From NCBI GenBank assembly GCA_963922715.1, contig CAWUJT010000100.1, forward strand, positions 1 to 8,130: 8,130 nucleotides of DNA. The letters run 5' to 3'. Source of the DNA: CAWUJT01 sp963922715. GTDB taxonomy: Bacteria > Pseudomonadota > Alphaproteobacteria > Rhodobacterales > Rhodobacteraceae. Position numbers and translations under genes: made by a program. Shown here one piece after another: positions 1 through 7,116 of this stretch (positions are counted from its first letter, which is position 1; each line of letters begins with the position of its first letter). The notes beneath the pieces are model-generated. The model was not told where the DNA came from. It saw nothing but the letters and a program-made list of their open reading frames with translations, and made no database searches.

Positions 1-181
1 CAAGCATTGCGTAGGAAAATCGGTGACGTTTGCTGTCTTTCATCTGATTAGACATTATTTTTATCTAAATGTCTTTACCACAGGCCACGAATCTTCAAGT
101 AAATTATTGTCATTAATCTAGGTCTTTACGCAGAGCCGGAATAAAACATAAGCCAGAGCCGGATCAAGCTGGTCTGCCTGC
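1..181. other. Non-coding AT-rich stretch downstream of the DUF4174 gene
   Basis: No open frame or RNA gene is recognisable here. Three small structures are visible. AGACATT (50-56) and AATGTCT (68-74) form a 7-bp inverted repeat with an 11-nt AT-rich loop. GTCTTTAC occurs twice as a direct repeat (71-78 and 122-129), each preceded closely by ATCTA. CAGAGCCGGA is repeated at 131-140 and 154-163. The stretch lies 3' of the minus-strand gene ending at 182, so a weak transcription end could sit here, but there is no GC-rich stem followed by a T-run on either strand. The gene to the left is outside the window. Confidence 0.5.
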
Positions 182-646
182 TTAACGACGCATCTCTTGT
201 TGGCGTAGCGGCATTTTGTCAATCACGCGGCTGAGTTCTCGCACATCCCAAGGGAACGGCTTGCGCAGTTTGACTTCGCCGTCCTTGCCGATCAAAACCA
301 ACATAAAGCCTCGTGGACGCAGACGTTCGCGCAAGGCAGATTGTGCCGTGGGATCCGTATCTGTGACAATCACCACGTCGCGCGCGATCAATTCATCAAT
401 TTCAGCTTCGAGTAAGGCGATTTGTTCGGTGTAGGCGGGATCAAACGGAGTGTTGGCAAAAACAACAATTGGTCTGGCCCGCCACATGAAGCTGTCGAGT
501 TCCAACTCCTGTGCAGATAGTATCGCCTCAGGTGCGGCTTCCCATATCTCAAGACTGTTTGAGCCGTTCGCAAAAGCCTTCTGTGTGATGAGGAAAGCGG
601 TAAATACAAACAAACCGGGCAGCAAAATATTATGACTATAGCGCAT
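182..646 (-). CDS. Exported DUF4174-family protein of unknown function
   Basis: This encodes a 154-residue protein with an N-terminal signal peptide. A hydrophobic core (about residues 7-20) ends in AFA, so cleavage is likely after residue 26, giving a periplasmic or surface product. The mature part fits the DUF4174 pattern: a beta-strand RPIVVF (58-63), a second strand VVIVTDTDP (91-99), then LRERLRPRGFMLVLIGKDG (105-123) and a C-terminal WDVRELSRVIDKMP segment. This looks like a thioredoxin-like alpha/beta fold, but the protein has no cysteine at all, so thiol redox chemistry is excluded. A longer reading from an ATG at 668-670 would add eight residues. I prefer 646 because GGAG lies 5 nt upstream of it and the signal peptide then starts properly. 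It is divergent from the sulfotransferase-like genes. The family assignment is fairly sure; the function is unknown. Confidence 0.85.
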   Translation of the reverse strand: MRYSHNILLPGLFVFTAFLITQKAFANGSNSLEIWEAAPEAILSAQELELDSFMWRARPIVVFANTPFDPAYTEQIALLEAEIDELIARDVVIVTDTDPTAQSALRERLRPRGFMLVLIGKDGEVKLRKPFPWDVRELSRVIDKMPLRQQEMRR

Positions 647-651
647 ATTGT

Positions 652-655
652 CTCC
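652..655 (-). promoter_or_regulatory. Shine-Dalgarno that decides the DUF4174 start
   Basis: On the minus strand, GGAG is followed by the 5-nt spacer ACAAT and then ATG at 646-644. The alternative upstream ATG at 670-668 has no comparable purine-rich site before it, and would put the GGAG inside the coding region. Confidence 0.65.
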
Positions 656-706
656 ATGTTTTATGTACATATAGGAAGACTATGAGTCGGGGCGAAGAGT
701 ATTGTG

Positions 707-738
707 TTGACGGCGTGGTTTTTACTTTCAAGTAAGAA
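707..738 (+). promoter_or_regulatory. Weak candidate promoter in the divergent intergenic region
   Basis: The 135-bp gap between the divergent genes holds TTGACG (707-712), a 5/6 match to a -35 hexamer. The best -10 downstream is only TAAGAA (733-738) with a long 20-nt spacing. An inverted repeat TTACTT-TC-AAGTAA (722-735) overlaps it and could be an operator. On the minus strand, the same bases contain TTGAAA (731-726), a possible -35 for the DUF4174 gene. Both readings are inference from hexamer matches only. Confidence 0.25.
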
Positions 739-781
739 ACGTGCGGCATGAAATATATATGAACGCATTGGAACGCGAGCC

Positions 782-1741
782 ATGGAACTAAACCTTCACT
801 TAGGGGCACATTGTAGCGGCCAAACGGCTGTGATCGATCAATTTACAAAAGCTACTCATCAATTGCGCAAGGCACAAATTAAGCATTTCGGCGCGCAATA
901 TCTGCGTGAAGGGTTGCTTGCTGGGGTGTACAATCAATTTGGACGTGTCCCGCCTTTAGGTAGAAAAAGTGCGCTCTTTTCTGCCGGACGCATTGCATTG
1001 CAGCGTCATAAAGCCGCACAAGATGGGATGCGTGCCGTGCACCTTACGCTGTTAGATGGTCTTGGGCCACTCAGAGATAATGTTATTTTGGCGCGTCTCT
1101 ATCCCTCCAGCCAACCCCGGCTAAAGCAATTTGCGTCAGTTCTGGGCGCTGTTGATCGGATTTTTATTGGGATACAATCATATAGCACATATTGGTCAGA
1201 AACGATGATGGTCTTAGCGCGTCAAGGACATGCGCTACCGACACGGCCTTTATGCCGAAGTTTGGCGCGACAAACCCGCCGCTGGCGGGATGTCATCCAA
1301 GACGTTGCCGAGGTTTTCCCGGCATCGGAAATAAATGTCTGGTCCTATGAGGCGCATGCAAACGATCTGACGGATTTATTTGCAAAAATCACCGGACTGG
1401 AGCGCTCTGCGCTTGCGCCTTTACCAACAATAGGACACGATGTTCATCGTGTGACTGTGATTAAACACAAGTTGCGCGACCAAGCACAGCCCCATGATAC
1501 TGCAATGATAAAGGGGCACTATTGTCTCTTTTCACCTCTGGAGCGTGCCCATATGACTGCGGTCTACAAAGATGATTTGACCTGGCTTATGGATGGGGCA
1601 GGGGGGATAGCAAAATGGCTCAACAGTTCTGGAATGTCGCCTGCAAGGGCTAAAGCCGCGGGAACTCAAACGGCTTCTCATACAGCAAAACAGCAAGGAC
1701 CACAGCCTGAAATCGAAGCGTTTGGGGCAATCGGACAGTAG
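782..1741 (+). CDS. Degenerate sulfotransferase-like paralogue, probably lacking PAPS binding
   Basis: This encodes a 319-residue protein related to the gene at 1916-2827. The two align without gaps at fixed positions: L3, L5, H6, G8-A9-H10, V124-D125, Y134, Y137-W138-S139, R166, W168-R169, F179-P180 and V186-W187-x-Y189-E190. In sulfotransferases the N-terminal loop binds the 5'-phosphosulfate of PAPS, and a later Arg...Ser motif binds its 3'-phosphate. Here the loop reads GAHCSGQTAV instead of an RTxTT type, and the position of R132 in the neighbour is Q132. The acidic pair E90-E91 of the neighbour is L90-L91. Binding of PAPS in the usual way therefore looks unlikely, and the protein may be a pseudo-enzyme. 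About 35 C-terminal residues (from 285) are Ala/Gln/Thr-rich and absent from the neighbour. The frame is intact, so it is not a simple pseudogene. The start at 782 matches the neighbour's N-terminus, though its Shine-Dalgarno is weak (GGAA at 770-773). Its substrate is unknown. Confidence 0.7.
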   Translation: MELNLHLGAHCSGQTAVIDQFTKATHQLRKAQIKHFGAQYLREGLLAGVYNQFGRVPPLGRKSALFSAGRIALQRHKAAQDGMRAVHLTLLDGLGPLRDNVILARLYPSSQPRLKQFASVLGAVDRIFIGIQSYSTYWSETMMVLARQGHALPTRPLCRSLARQTRRWRDVIQDVAEVFPASEINVWSYEAHANDLTDLFAKITGLERSALAPLPTIGHDVHRVTVIKHKLRDQAQPHDTAMIKGHYCLFSPLERAHMTAVYKDDLTWLMDGAGGIAKWLNSSGMSPARAKAAGTQTASHTAKQQGPQPEIEAFGAIGQ

Positions 1742-1915
1742 ACTTTTTATCTATTATATAAATTTGTCTTATGACGTTGTGTTGAGGCCTATAGTTGTGA
1801 CTGTGCGATAAACTTTGAATTGTTTGATCTCGGCGTATGCGATAGCCAGTATTCAATAACATTCTAAAAAAAGACAGTTACATATCGGCTTGGACATATA
1901 AACGGCGGAGAGCAT
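1742..1915. other. Intergenic spacer between the two paralogues
   Basis: This 174-bp AT-rich gap holds no supportable gene. TTGAAT (1815-1820) and ATTCAA (1851-1856) form an inverted repeat around GGC/GCC (1832-1834, 1845-1847), a possible weak hairpin. I see no pair of -35/-10 hexamers with good spacing, yet the length leaves room for a separate promoter for the second paralogue and methylmalonyl-CoA mutase. There is no T-run after the hairpin. Confidence 0.4.
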
Positions 1916-2827
1916 ATGAAGCTGACATTGCATGTGGGGGCCCACCGTACGGCAACAACAACACTGCAATATCTCTTTCACCTAAGGCGCGCGCGACTAA
2001 AACAGTCAGGCGTGGTGGTTTGGGGGCCTCAACACACCCGCGATGAGCGTTTGCGTGGACTGACTGGCGGACACAGTCAAACCTCTTTGTGGGATGATAT
2101 CAGCACGGCGGCATCTTCTGTCGCACTCCGGGAAGCGCAAGATGACCTTGCGCAAGAAGATGTCTCCCATCTGATTATCTCCGAAGAAAACCTTCTGGGG
2201 AAGATGGCTCAGAATTTATCTCAATTGGCACTTTACCCCGATGTCGCCGACCGCTTTCAACGACTGGCCTGGCACATGCCATCTGTGGATTGTGTGGCGC
2301 TTTGTATCCGACGTTATGATCATTACTGGAGTTCTGTGATCCGGTTTCGCCTCAGGAAAGAGCCTGTTAGGCTGTCGCATGAAGACATGAAGGTGCTGGT
2401 GGATGATCACAGAAATTGGCGTGGTTTGATTTGCGCACTTGCAGATGCCTTTCCCAAAGCAGACGTTCTTGTCTGGAATTATGAACGTCTTGGATCTTTG
2501 CCGCATTTGGCCGCACGTGCTTTGACCGATTTGCGCATTGTGCCGTTACCAGAGGGTCGTCGTCTAAATGGGCTTCGACGTATGCGGGGGGCAGACGCCT
2601 TCAAACCGTTTGAATTCAATGCAAAAGATATGCCTCATATGTTTGAAGATGGGATTTTTACACCTTTCGACCCTGCGCAAACGCAGACACTGATTGCAAA
2701 ATATGCAGAAGATATTGCCTGGCTGAGATCTGGTGCTCAAGACAACATTGTGTACGTTGACCACAGGGACCGCCGCCGTATTGTGAAAGTGTCAAACAAA
2801 GAAGGAGTGCCAAGAGATGCAGGATGA
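1916..2827 (+). CDS. Sulfotransferase-like P-loop protein
   Basis: This encodes a 303-residue protein with the sulfotransferase-type N-terminus. Strand LTLHVG is followed by the loop GAHRTATTTLQ (residues 8-18), fitting the 5'-phosphosulfate-binding loop of PAPS-dependent enzymes. A second segment, IRRYDHYWSS (131-140), provides Arg132/133 and Ser139/140, resembling the 3'-phosphate-binding Arg...Ser motif. SEEN (89-92) ends a central strand where related bacterial proteins also carry acids. Such enzymes transfer sulfate from PAPS to hydroxyls or amines of sugars, lipids or small molecules; the acceptor here cannot be told. No signal peptide or membrane segment is visible, so it is likely cytoplasmic. 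GGAG (1907-1910) lies 5 nt before the ATG. The stop lies inside the start of the methylmalonyl-CoA mutase gene (11-bp overlap), suggesting co-translation. It is a tandem paralogue of the degenerate copy upstream. The fold is reasonably supported; sulfotransferase activity is inferred. Confidence 0.75.
   Translation: MKLTLHVGAHRTATTTLQYLFHLRRARLKQSGVVVWGPQHTRDERLRGLTGGHSQTSLWDDISTAASSVALREAQDDLAQEDVSHLIISEENLLGKMAQNLSQLALYPDVADRFQRLAWHMPSVDCVALCIRRYDHYWSSVIRFRLRKEPVRLSHEDMKVLVDDHRNWRGLICALADAFPKADVLVWNYERLGSLPHLAARALTDLRIVPLPEGRRLNGLRRMRGADAFKPFEFNAKDMPHMFEDGIFTPFDPAQTQTLIAKYAEDIAWLRSGAQDNIVYVDHRDRRRIVKVSNKEGVPRDAG
2801..2807 (+). promoter_or_regulatory. Shine-Dalgarno for the mutase gene inside the preceding gene
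   Basis: GAAGGAG lies 9 nt before the ATG at 2817 and within the last codons of the sulfotransferase-like gene. Ribosomes finishing that gene at 2827 would pass directly over the mutase start, so the two are likely translationally coupled. Confidence 0.7.
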
Positions 2828-4967
2828 TACTGTACCAGACCCTAGAAAGCTTTGGGAAGATCTCGCAACTCAGGAACTCCGCGGCAAACCGCTGGGGAGT
2901 TTGCAATGGCCGACCCTAGAGGGCATTGACGTCAAACCGCTTTACACAGCGCAAGACCTAGAGGGGCTTTCTCATCTGGGCAGCATACCGGGGCAGGCCC
3001 CTTTCACCCGCGGGGTCAAGGCGACGATGTACGCGGGCAGGCCCTGGACAATCCGGCAATATGCGGGCTTTTCGACGGCGGAGGAATCAAATGCTTTTTA
3101 TCGCAAAGCTTTAGCGGCGGGACAGCAAGGGGTGTCTGTCGCGTTTGATCTGGCCACGCATAGGGGCTATGATAGCGATCATCCGCGGGTGGTTGGCGAT
3201 GTCGGTAAGGCCGGTGTTGCCATTGACAGTGTTGAGGACATGAAGATCCTCTTCGATGGCATTCCGCTTGATAAAATCTCTGTATCGATGACGATGAATG
3301 GGGCTGTGATCCCGACGCTGGCGAATTTCATTGTTGCCGGGGAAGAACAAGGCGTGGACCGCGCAGCCCTGTCCGGCACCATCCAAAACGATATTCTCAA
3401 AGAGTTTATGGTGCGTAACACCTATATCTATCCTCCCGATCCCTCGATGCGCATTATCGCGGATATTATTGAATACACCTCGCAAGAGATGCCGAAGTTC
3501 AATTCGATTTCGATCTCTGGCTATCACATGCAGGAGGCGGGCGCGAACCTTGTGCAAGAGCTTGCCTTTACACTGGCTGATGGGCGGGAATATGTGCGGG
3601 CTGCCTTGGCGCGCGGTATGGATGTGGACCAGTTCGCTGGGCGCCTCAGTTTCTTTTTTGCCATCGGGATGAACTTCTTTATGGAAGCGGCCAAACTACG
3701 TGCCGCACGGTTTCTGTGGCATCGGGTGATGAGTGAGTTTTCCCCGAAAAATCCAAAATCCTTAATGTTGCGTACCCATTGTCAGACTTCGGGTGTTAGC
3801 TTGCAGGAACAAGACCCGTATAACAACATCATACGCACCGCCTTTGAGGCAATGAGCGCGGTTCTAGGCGGCACGCAATCGCTGCATACCAATTCGTTTG
3901 ATGAGGCAATTGCCCTGCCCACCGAATTTTCGGCCCGGATTGCCCGCAACACACAGTTGATTTTGCAAGAAGAAACCGGAGTCACGAACGTTGTCGACCC
4001 TTTGGCAGGAAGCTACTATGTGGAAAACCTGACCGCTGAATTGGTCGAGAAAGCCTGGGCGCTTATGGAAGAAGTCGAAGCCATGGGCGGGATGACCGCA
4101 GCAGTGAACTCTGGCATGCCAAAGTTGCGGATTGAACAAAGCGCGGCACAACGGCAGGCCATGATTGATCGCGGCGAAGAGGTGGTTGTTGGGGTCAACA
4201 AATACCGATTGGAGCACGAAGATCAGATCGATATTCTTAACATCGATAATGACGCTGTGCGCGCGGCGCAGATGGCACGCCTTGCCCGTGTTCGGGCGGC
4301 GCGCGATGCAGTGGCTTGTGACAAAGCTTTGGCGGAGCTGACGCGGCGTGCTGCAGAGGGTGGTAATCTTCTGGAGGCGGCGGTTGAAGCCGCCCGCGCC
4401 CGCGCCACTGTTGGCGAAATTTCCCTGGCGATGGAGCAGGTTTTCGGGCGGCACCGGGCCGAGGTGAAAACCCTCGCCGGTGTTTATGGGGCGGCTTACG
4501 AAGGCGATGCGGATTTTGCGCAAATCCAAGCGGATGTTGAAGAGTTTGCCAAAGAAGAAGGGCGCAGGCCCCGTATGCTTGTTGTCAAAATGGGGCAAGA
4601 CGGGCATGACCGGGGGGCCAAGGTGATTGCCACGGCCTTTGCTGATATTGGCTTTGATGTGGATGTCGGCCCACTGTTTCAAACGCCTCAGGAGGCGGCG
4701 CAAGACGCCATTGACAATGACGTGCATGTGGTGGGGATTTCGTCGCAGGCGGCAGGACATAAGACGCTTGCGCCAAAACTGGTCGAGGCGCTGAGGGCGG
4801 CAGGCGCAGAAGACATTATCGTGATTTGTGGCGGGGTAATCCCCAAGCAGGATTATGTGTATTTAGCTGAGGCAGGCGTGCAGGCCATTTTTGGGCCAGG
4901 TACGAATATCCCCAAAGCGGCTTCTGACATCCTGCGGCTTATTCGCACGGCCCGTGTCTCGGCTTGA
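2817..4967 (+). CDS. mcmA: Methylmalonyl-CoA mutase (adenosylcobalamin-dependent)
   Basis: The enzyme isomerises (R)-methylmalonyl-CoA to succinyl-CoA by a B12 radical mechanism, feeding propionyl-CoA carbon into the TCA cycle. The 716 residues cover the whole family length. An N-terminal TIM barrel binds CoA (about 30-550) and a C-terminal cobalamin domain follows (about 583-716). Y72 in TMYAGRPWTIRQYAGFSTAE, R200 in MVRNTY and Y236-H237 in ISGYHMQEAGA match Y89, R207, Y243 and H244 of the Propionibacterium large subunit. The B12 motif D595-G-H597-D-R-G600 supplies the axial histidine, followed by S642/S643 and GGVIP (672-676). The usual leucine of the SxL part is glutamine here. All catalytic residues being present indicates the homodimeric single-gene form. 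Close sequence match to classical mutase argues against ethylmalonyl-CoA mutase. No propionyl-CoA carboxylase, epimerase or meaB chaperone gene is in the window, and no cobalamin riboswitch is seen upstream. Confidence 0.96.
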   Translation: MQDDTVPDPRKLWEDLATQELRGKPLGSLQWPTLEGIDVKPLYTAQDLEGLSHLGSIPGQAPFTRGVKATMYAGRPWTIRQYAGFSTAEESNAFYRKALAAGQQGVSVAFDLATHRGYDSDHPRVVGDVGKAGVAIDSVEDMKILFDGIPLDKISVSMTMNGAVIPTLANFIVAGEEQGVDRAALSGTIQNDILKEFMVRNTYIYPPDPSMRIIADIIEYTSQEMPKFNSISISGYHMQEAGANLVQELAFTLADGREYVRAALARGMDVDQFAGRLSFFFAIGMNFFMEAAKLRAARFLWHRVMSEFSPKNPKSLMLRTHCQTSGVSLQEQDPYNNIIRTAFEAMSAVLGGTQSLHTNSFDEAIALPTEFSARIARNTQLILQEETGVTNVVDPLAGSYYVENLTAELVEKAWALMEEVEAMGGMTAAVNSGMPKLRIEQSAAQRQAMIDRGEEVVVGVNKYRLEHEDQIDILNIDNDAVRAAQMARLARVRAARDAVACDKALAELTRRAAEGGNLLEAAVEAARARATVGEISLAMEQVFGRHRAEVKTLAGVYGAAYEGDADFAQIQADVEEFAKEEGRRPRMLVVKMGQDGHDRGAKVIATAFADIGFDVDVGPLFQTPQEAAQDAIDNDVHVVGISSQAAGHKTLAPKLVEALRAAGAEDIIVICGGVIPKQDYVYLAEAGVQAIFGPGTNIPKAASDILRLIRTARVSA

Positions 4968-5057
4968 TTAAGGATATGTGGCTTTTCCCTGCTTGGAATC
5001 CTGCTTTTCTCTAAAGATTTCTGGGTATATGAGCGACCAACCAAAAGGAGTTATCTC
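4968..5057. other. Spacer between mutase and hisC, with a direct repeat
   Basis: This 90-bp gap contains GCTTTTCCCT (4981-4990) and GCTTTTCTCT (5003-5012), which match at nine of ten bases and lie 22 bp apart, about two helical turns. TTGGAA (4993-4998) and TATATG (5026-5031) are hexamer-like but badly spaced for a promoter. A strong GGAG (5047-5050) sits 7 nt before the hisC ATG. I see no terminator stem, so read-through from the mutase gene is possible. Confidence 0.4.
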
Positions 5058-6146
5058 ATGCCAGCCGCACCACAGCCCCAACCCGGCGTGCTTGATATTG
5101 CGCTTTATCAAGGCGGGGCGAGCCATGTAGACGGCGTTGAAAATATCCTCAAACTCAGCGCAAATGAGAATCCTTTTGGTCCGTCCCCCAAAGCATTAAA
5201 GGCTGCTCAAACGGCTGCGGGGACATTGCATCTTTATCCCAAATCTGATCACACCACCTTGCGAGAGGCCATTGGCGACGTTGAAGGGCTTGATCCCGCG
5301 CGGATCATTTGCGGCGCTGGATCGGATGAGATCATCGCCTTTCTGTGTCAGGCCTATGCCGGGCCGGGGGATGAGGTGATCCATACCGAACATGGCTTTG
5401 CGATGTATCGGATAAGCGCTCTAGCGGCAGGGGCTACACCGGTGGAGGTGAAAGAACGCCAGCGCATAACAGATGTCGATGCGATCCTGACCGCGGTAAG
5501 CCCGTGCACGCGTCTGGTGTTTCTGGCCAATCCCAACAATCCGACGGGAACAATGATCGGGGGCAATGAGATGCGCCGCTTGGCAGAGGGGCTGCCGGAT
5601 GGCTGTCTGCTGGTCCTGGATGGTGCTTATGCGGAATTTATTCCAGATTATGATGGCGGCGCTGCGCTGGCCACGGAATTACCGAACGTGTTTATGACAC
5701 GCACATTTTCCAAGATACACGGTTTAGGGGGGGTGCGTCTGGGATGGGGCTATGGCGCGCAGTCCGTCATTGATACGTTGAACCGCATACGGGGCCCGTT
5801 CAACGTCAATCATATCGCACTGGCTGCTGGTGAAGCCGCCATGCGCGATGTTGCCTATCGCACCTGGTGTCAGTCAGAGAACATACGTCTGCGCGCAAAA
5901 CTGGCCGCAGGGCTTGCCAAACTTGGGTTTCCCTCAGACCCCAGCCAAGCCAATTTTGTGCTGGCGCGGACGAAAAGCCCCGAGGAAGCAACGGCGGTGG
6001 ACAGCTTTCTCAAAAGCCAGGGCATTCTTGTGCGCCGTGTGACAAATTATAAGTTGCCAGCTGCTTTGCGGATCACCGTGGGAACAGACCAGCAAATCAG
6101 CCGTGCTCTTACGGCCCTGCGCGCGTTTCGGGAGTTGGATACATGA
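5058..6146 (+). CDS. hisC: Histidinol-phosphate aminotransferase family (possible aromatic aminotransferase)
   Basis: This is a 362-residue fold-type I PLP aminotransferase of usual HisC length. Visible landmarks are LSANENPFGPSP (33-44), N161 in NPNNPTG (158-164), D188 and Y191 in LDGAYAEF (187-194), the Schiff-base lysine K219 in TRTFSKIHGLGG, the phosphate-binding R227 in VRLGWGYG, and the substrate-carboxylate R338 in LRIT. HisC transfers an amino group between glutamate and imidazole-acetol phosphate in histidine synthesis. Some HisC proteins also transaminate phenylpyruvate, hydroxyphenylpyruvate or prephenate. Its stop overlaps the start of tyrC by four bases, as in a linked aminotransferase-dehydrogenase pair known from Zymomonas. 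This suggests an aromatic role beside or instead of the histidine one, and the sequence alone does not settle which. The start at 5058 is backed by a good Shine-Dalgarno and the family's usual N-terminus. Confidence 0.93.
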   Translation: MPAAPQPQPGVLDIALYQGGASHVDGVENILKLSANENPFGPSPKALKAAQTAAGTLHLYPKSDHTTLREAIGDVEGLDPARIICGAGSDEIIAFLCQAYAGPGDEVIHTEHGFAMYRISALAAGATPVEVKERQRITDVDAILTAVSPCTRLVFLANPNNPTGTMIGGNEMRRLAEGLPDGCLLVLDGAYAEFIPDYDGGAALATELPNVFMTRTFSKIHGLGGVRLGWGYGAQSVIDTLNRIRGPFNVNHIALAAGEAAMRDVAYRTWCQSENIRLRAKLAAGLAKLGFPSDPSQANFVLARTKSPEEATAVDSFLKSQGILVRRVTNYKLPAALRITVGTDQQISRALTALRAFRELDT

Positions 6147-7081
6147 GTGTGCTCTACAATCGTGTGGCCCTTGTTGGGCTTGGTCATATTGCAAGTTCTA
6201 TGGCCCATGCGATGCGGCGCAGCGGGCGTGTTGGGCGAATTGTTGGCACATCGCGTTCTGCTGAAACCCGTGCTACAGCAGCGGAGATCGGGTTTTGTGA
6301 TAATATTACTGAAACGGCCACAGAGGCTGTGCAAGAGGCCGATTTGATTGTACTTGCAGTACCTGTTGGGGCCATGTCGGCTGCGGCGTCTGAGATTGGG
6401 CCATTCATCAAACAAGGCGCGACGCTGACGGATGTCGGCTCTGTCAAACAAGCTGTGATTGCGGCAGTTGCCCCACATATCTCAACAGAGGTTCATTTCA
6501 TTCCTGGGCATCCGCTGGCCGGCACCGAACATTCTGGACCACACTCTGGATTTGCGGAATTGTTTGACAACCGATGGTGTTTGCTGACGCCGACGGATGG
6601 GACAGACCTGAACGCCTTAGACAGATTAAGCCAGCTTTGGCAGGCGATGGGGGCGAATGTGGAGACGATGGATGCGGCCCACCATGATTTGGTCCTGGCT
6701 GTCACATCCCACACGCCGCACCTTATTGCCTATACGATGGTTGGGGTGGCGGATGATCTGCAACGCGTGACCGATAGCGAGGTGATCCGTTATTCTGCAG
6801 CAGGGTTTCGGGATTTCACCCGGATTGCCGCCTCTGATCCAACGATGTGGCGTGATGTTTTCCTCACAAACAAGGACGCGACCCTGGAAATTCTTGGCCG
6901 ATTCACAGAAGAGCTTTTTGCTTTACAACGCGCCATCAGAACAGGCGATGGCAGCCTTCTGCATGGGTATTTTACGCGAACACGGCACATACGACGGGGA
7001 ATCATCGAAGCGGGGCAAGATACCGATACGCCTGACTTTGGACGTCATGCGAAAGCTGCGGACAAAACAAACAAGTCTTGA
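6143..7081 (+). CDS. tyrC: Prephenate/arogenate (cyclohexadienyl) dehydrogenase
   Basis: This is a 312-residue TyrA-family dehydrogenase without a chorismate mutase or ACT domain. It oxidatively decarboxylates prephenate to hydroxyphenylpyruvate, or arogenate to tyrosine. The Rossmann loop is GLGHIASS (12-19), followed by DVGSVK (97-102), PGHPLAGTEHSGP (121-133) with the likely catalytic H123, SHTPHL (189-194), and GFRDFTRIA (221-229) whose arginines likely bind the substrate carboxylates. The loop ends GxGxxA, and the end of the second strand reads GTSRS with no aspartate. That favours NADP+ over NAD+, but is inference. The ATG overlaps the hisC stop (ATGA), and GGAG at 6131-6134 lies 8 nt upstream, so the two genes are co-translated. 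In the pathway this product and the aminotransferase act in succession. The last 20 or so residues are polar and uncharacteristic. Substrate preference, prephenate or arogenate, cannot be read here. Confidence 0.93.
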   Translation: MSVLYNRVALVGLGHIASSMAHAMRRSGRVGRIVGTSRSAETRATAAEIGFCDNITETATEAVQEADLIVLAVPVGAMSAAASEIGPFIKQGATLTDVGSVKQAVIAAVAPHISTEVHFIPGHPLAGTEHSGPHSGFAELFDNRWCLLTPTDGTDLNALDRLSQLWQAMGANVETMDAAHHDLVLAVTSHTPHLIAYTMVGVADDLQRVTDSEVIRYSAAGFRDFTRIAASDPTMWRDVFLTNKDATLEILGRFTEELFALQRAIRTGDGSLLHGYFTRTRHIRRGIIEAGQDTDTPDFGRHAKAADKTNKS

Positions 7082-7116
7082 AGATTTTCAGCGCATGATC
7101 TGGCGTTCAACCTATC

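Noticed and set aside
782..1741. Pseudogene call for the first sulfotransferase-like gene
   Set aside because: The frame is complete with no stop or frameshift and keeps structural residues; loss of motif residues alone does not make it a pseudogene.
3111..3557. 148-codon antisense frame in the mutase gene
   Set aside because: A shadow of the conserved barrel-coding sequence with no recognisable motifs.
3864..4760. 298-codon open frame antisense to the mutase gene
   Set aside because: It mirrors a well-identified gene in the opposite strand, has no family-like motifs and is rich in residues typical of antisense frames.
2817..4967. Ethylmalonyl-CoA mutase instead of methylmalonyl-CoA mutase
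   Set aside because: Close match throughout to classical methylmalonyl-CoA mutase, including substrate-binding residues, and a length of 716 rather than about 660 residues.
6047..6478. 143-codon antisense frame across the hisC-tyrC junction
   Set aside because: Composition and position show a shadow of two real genes.
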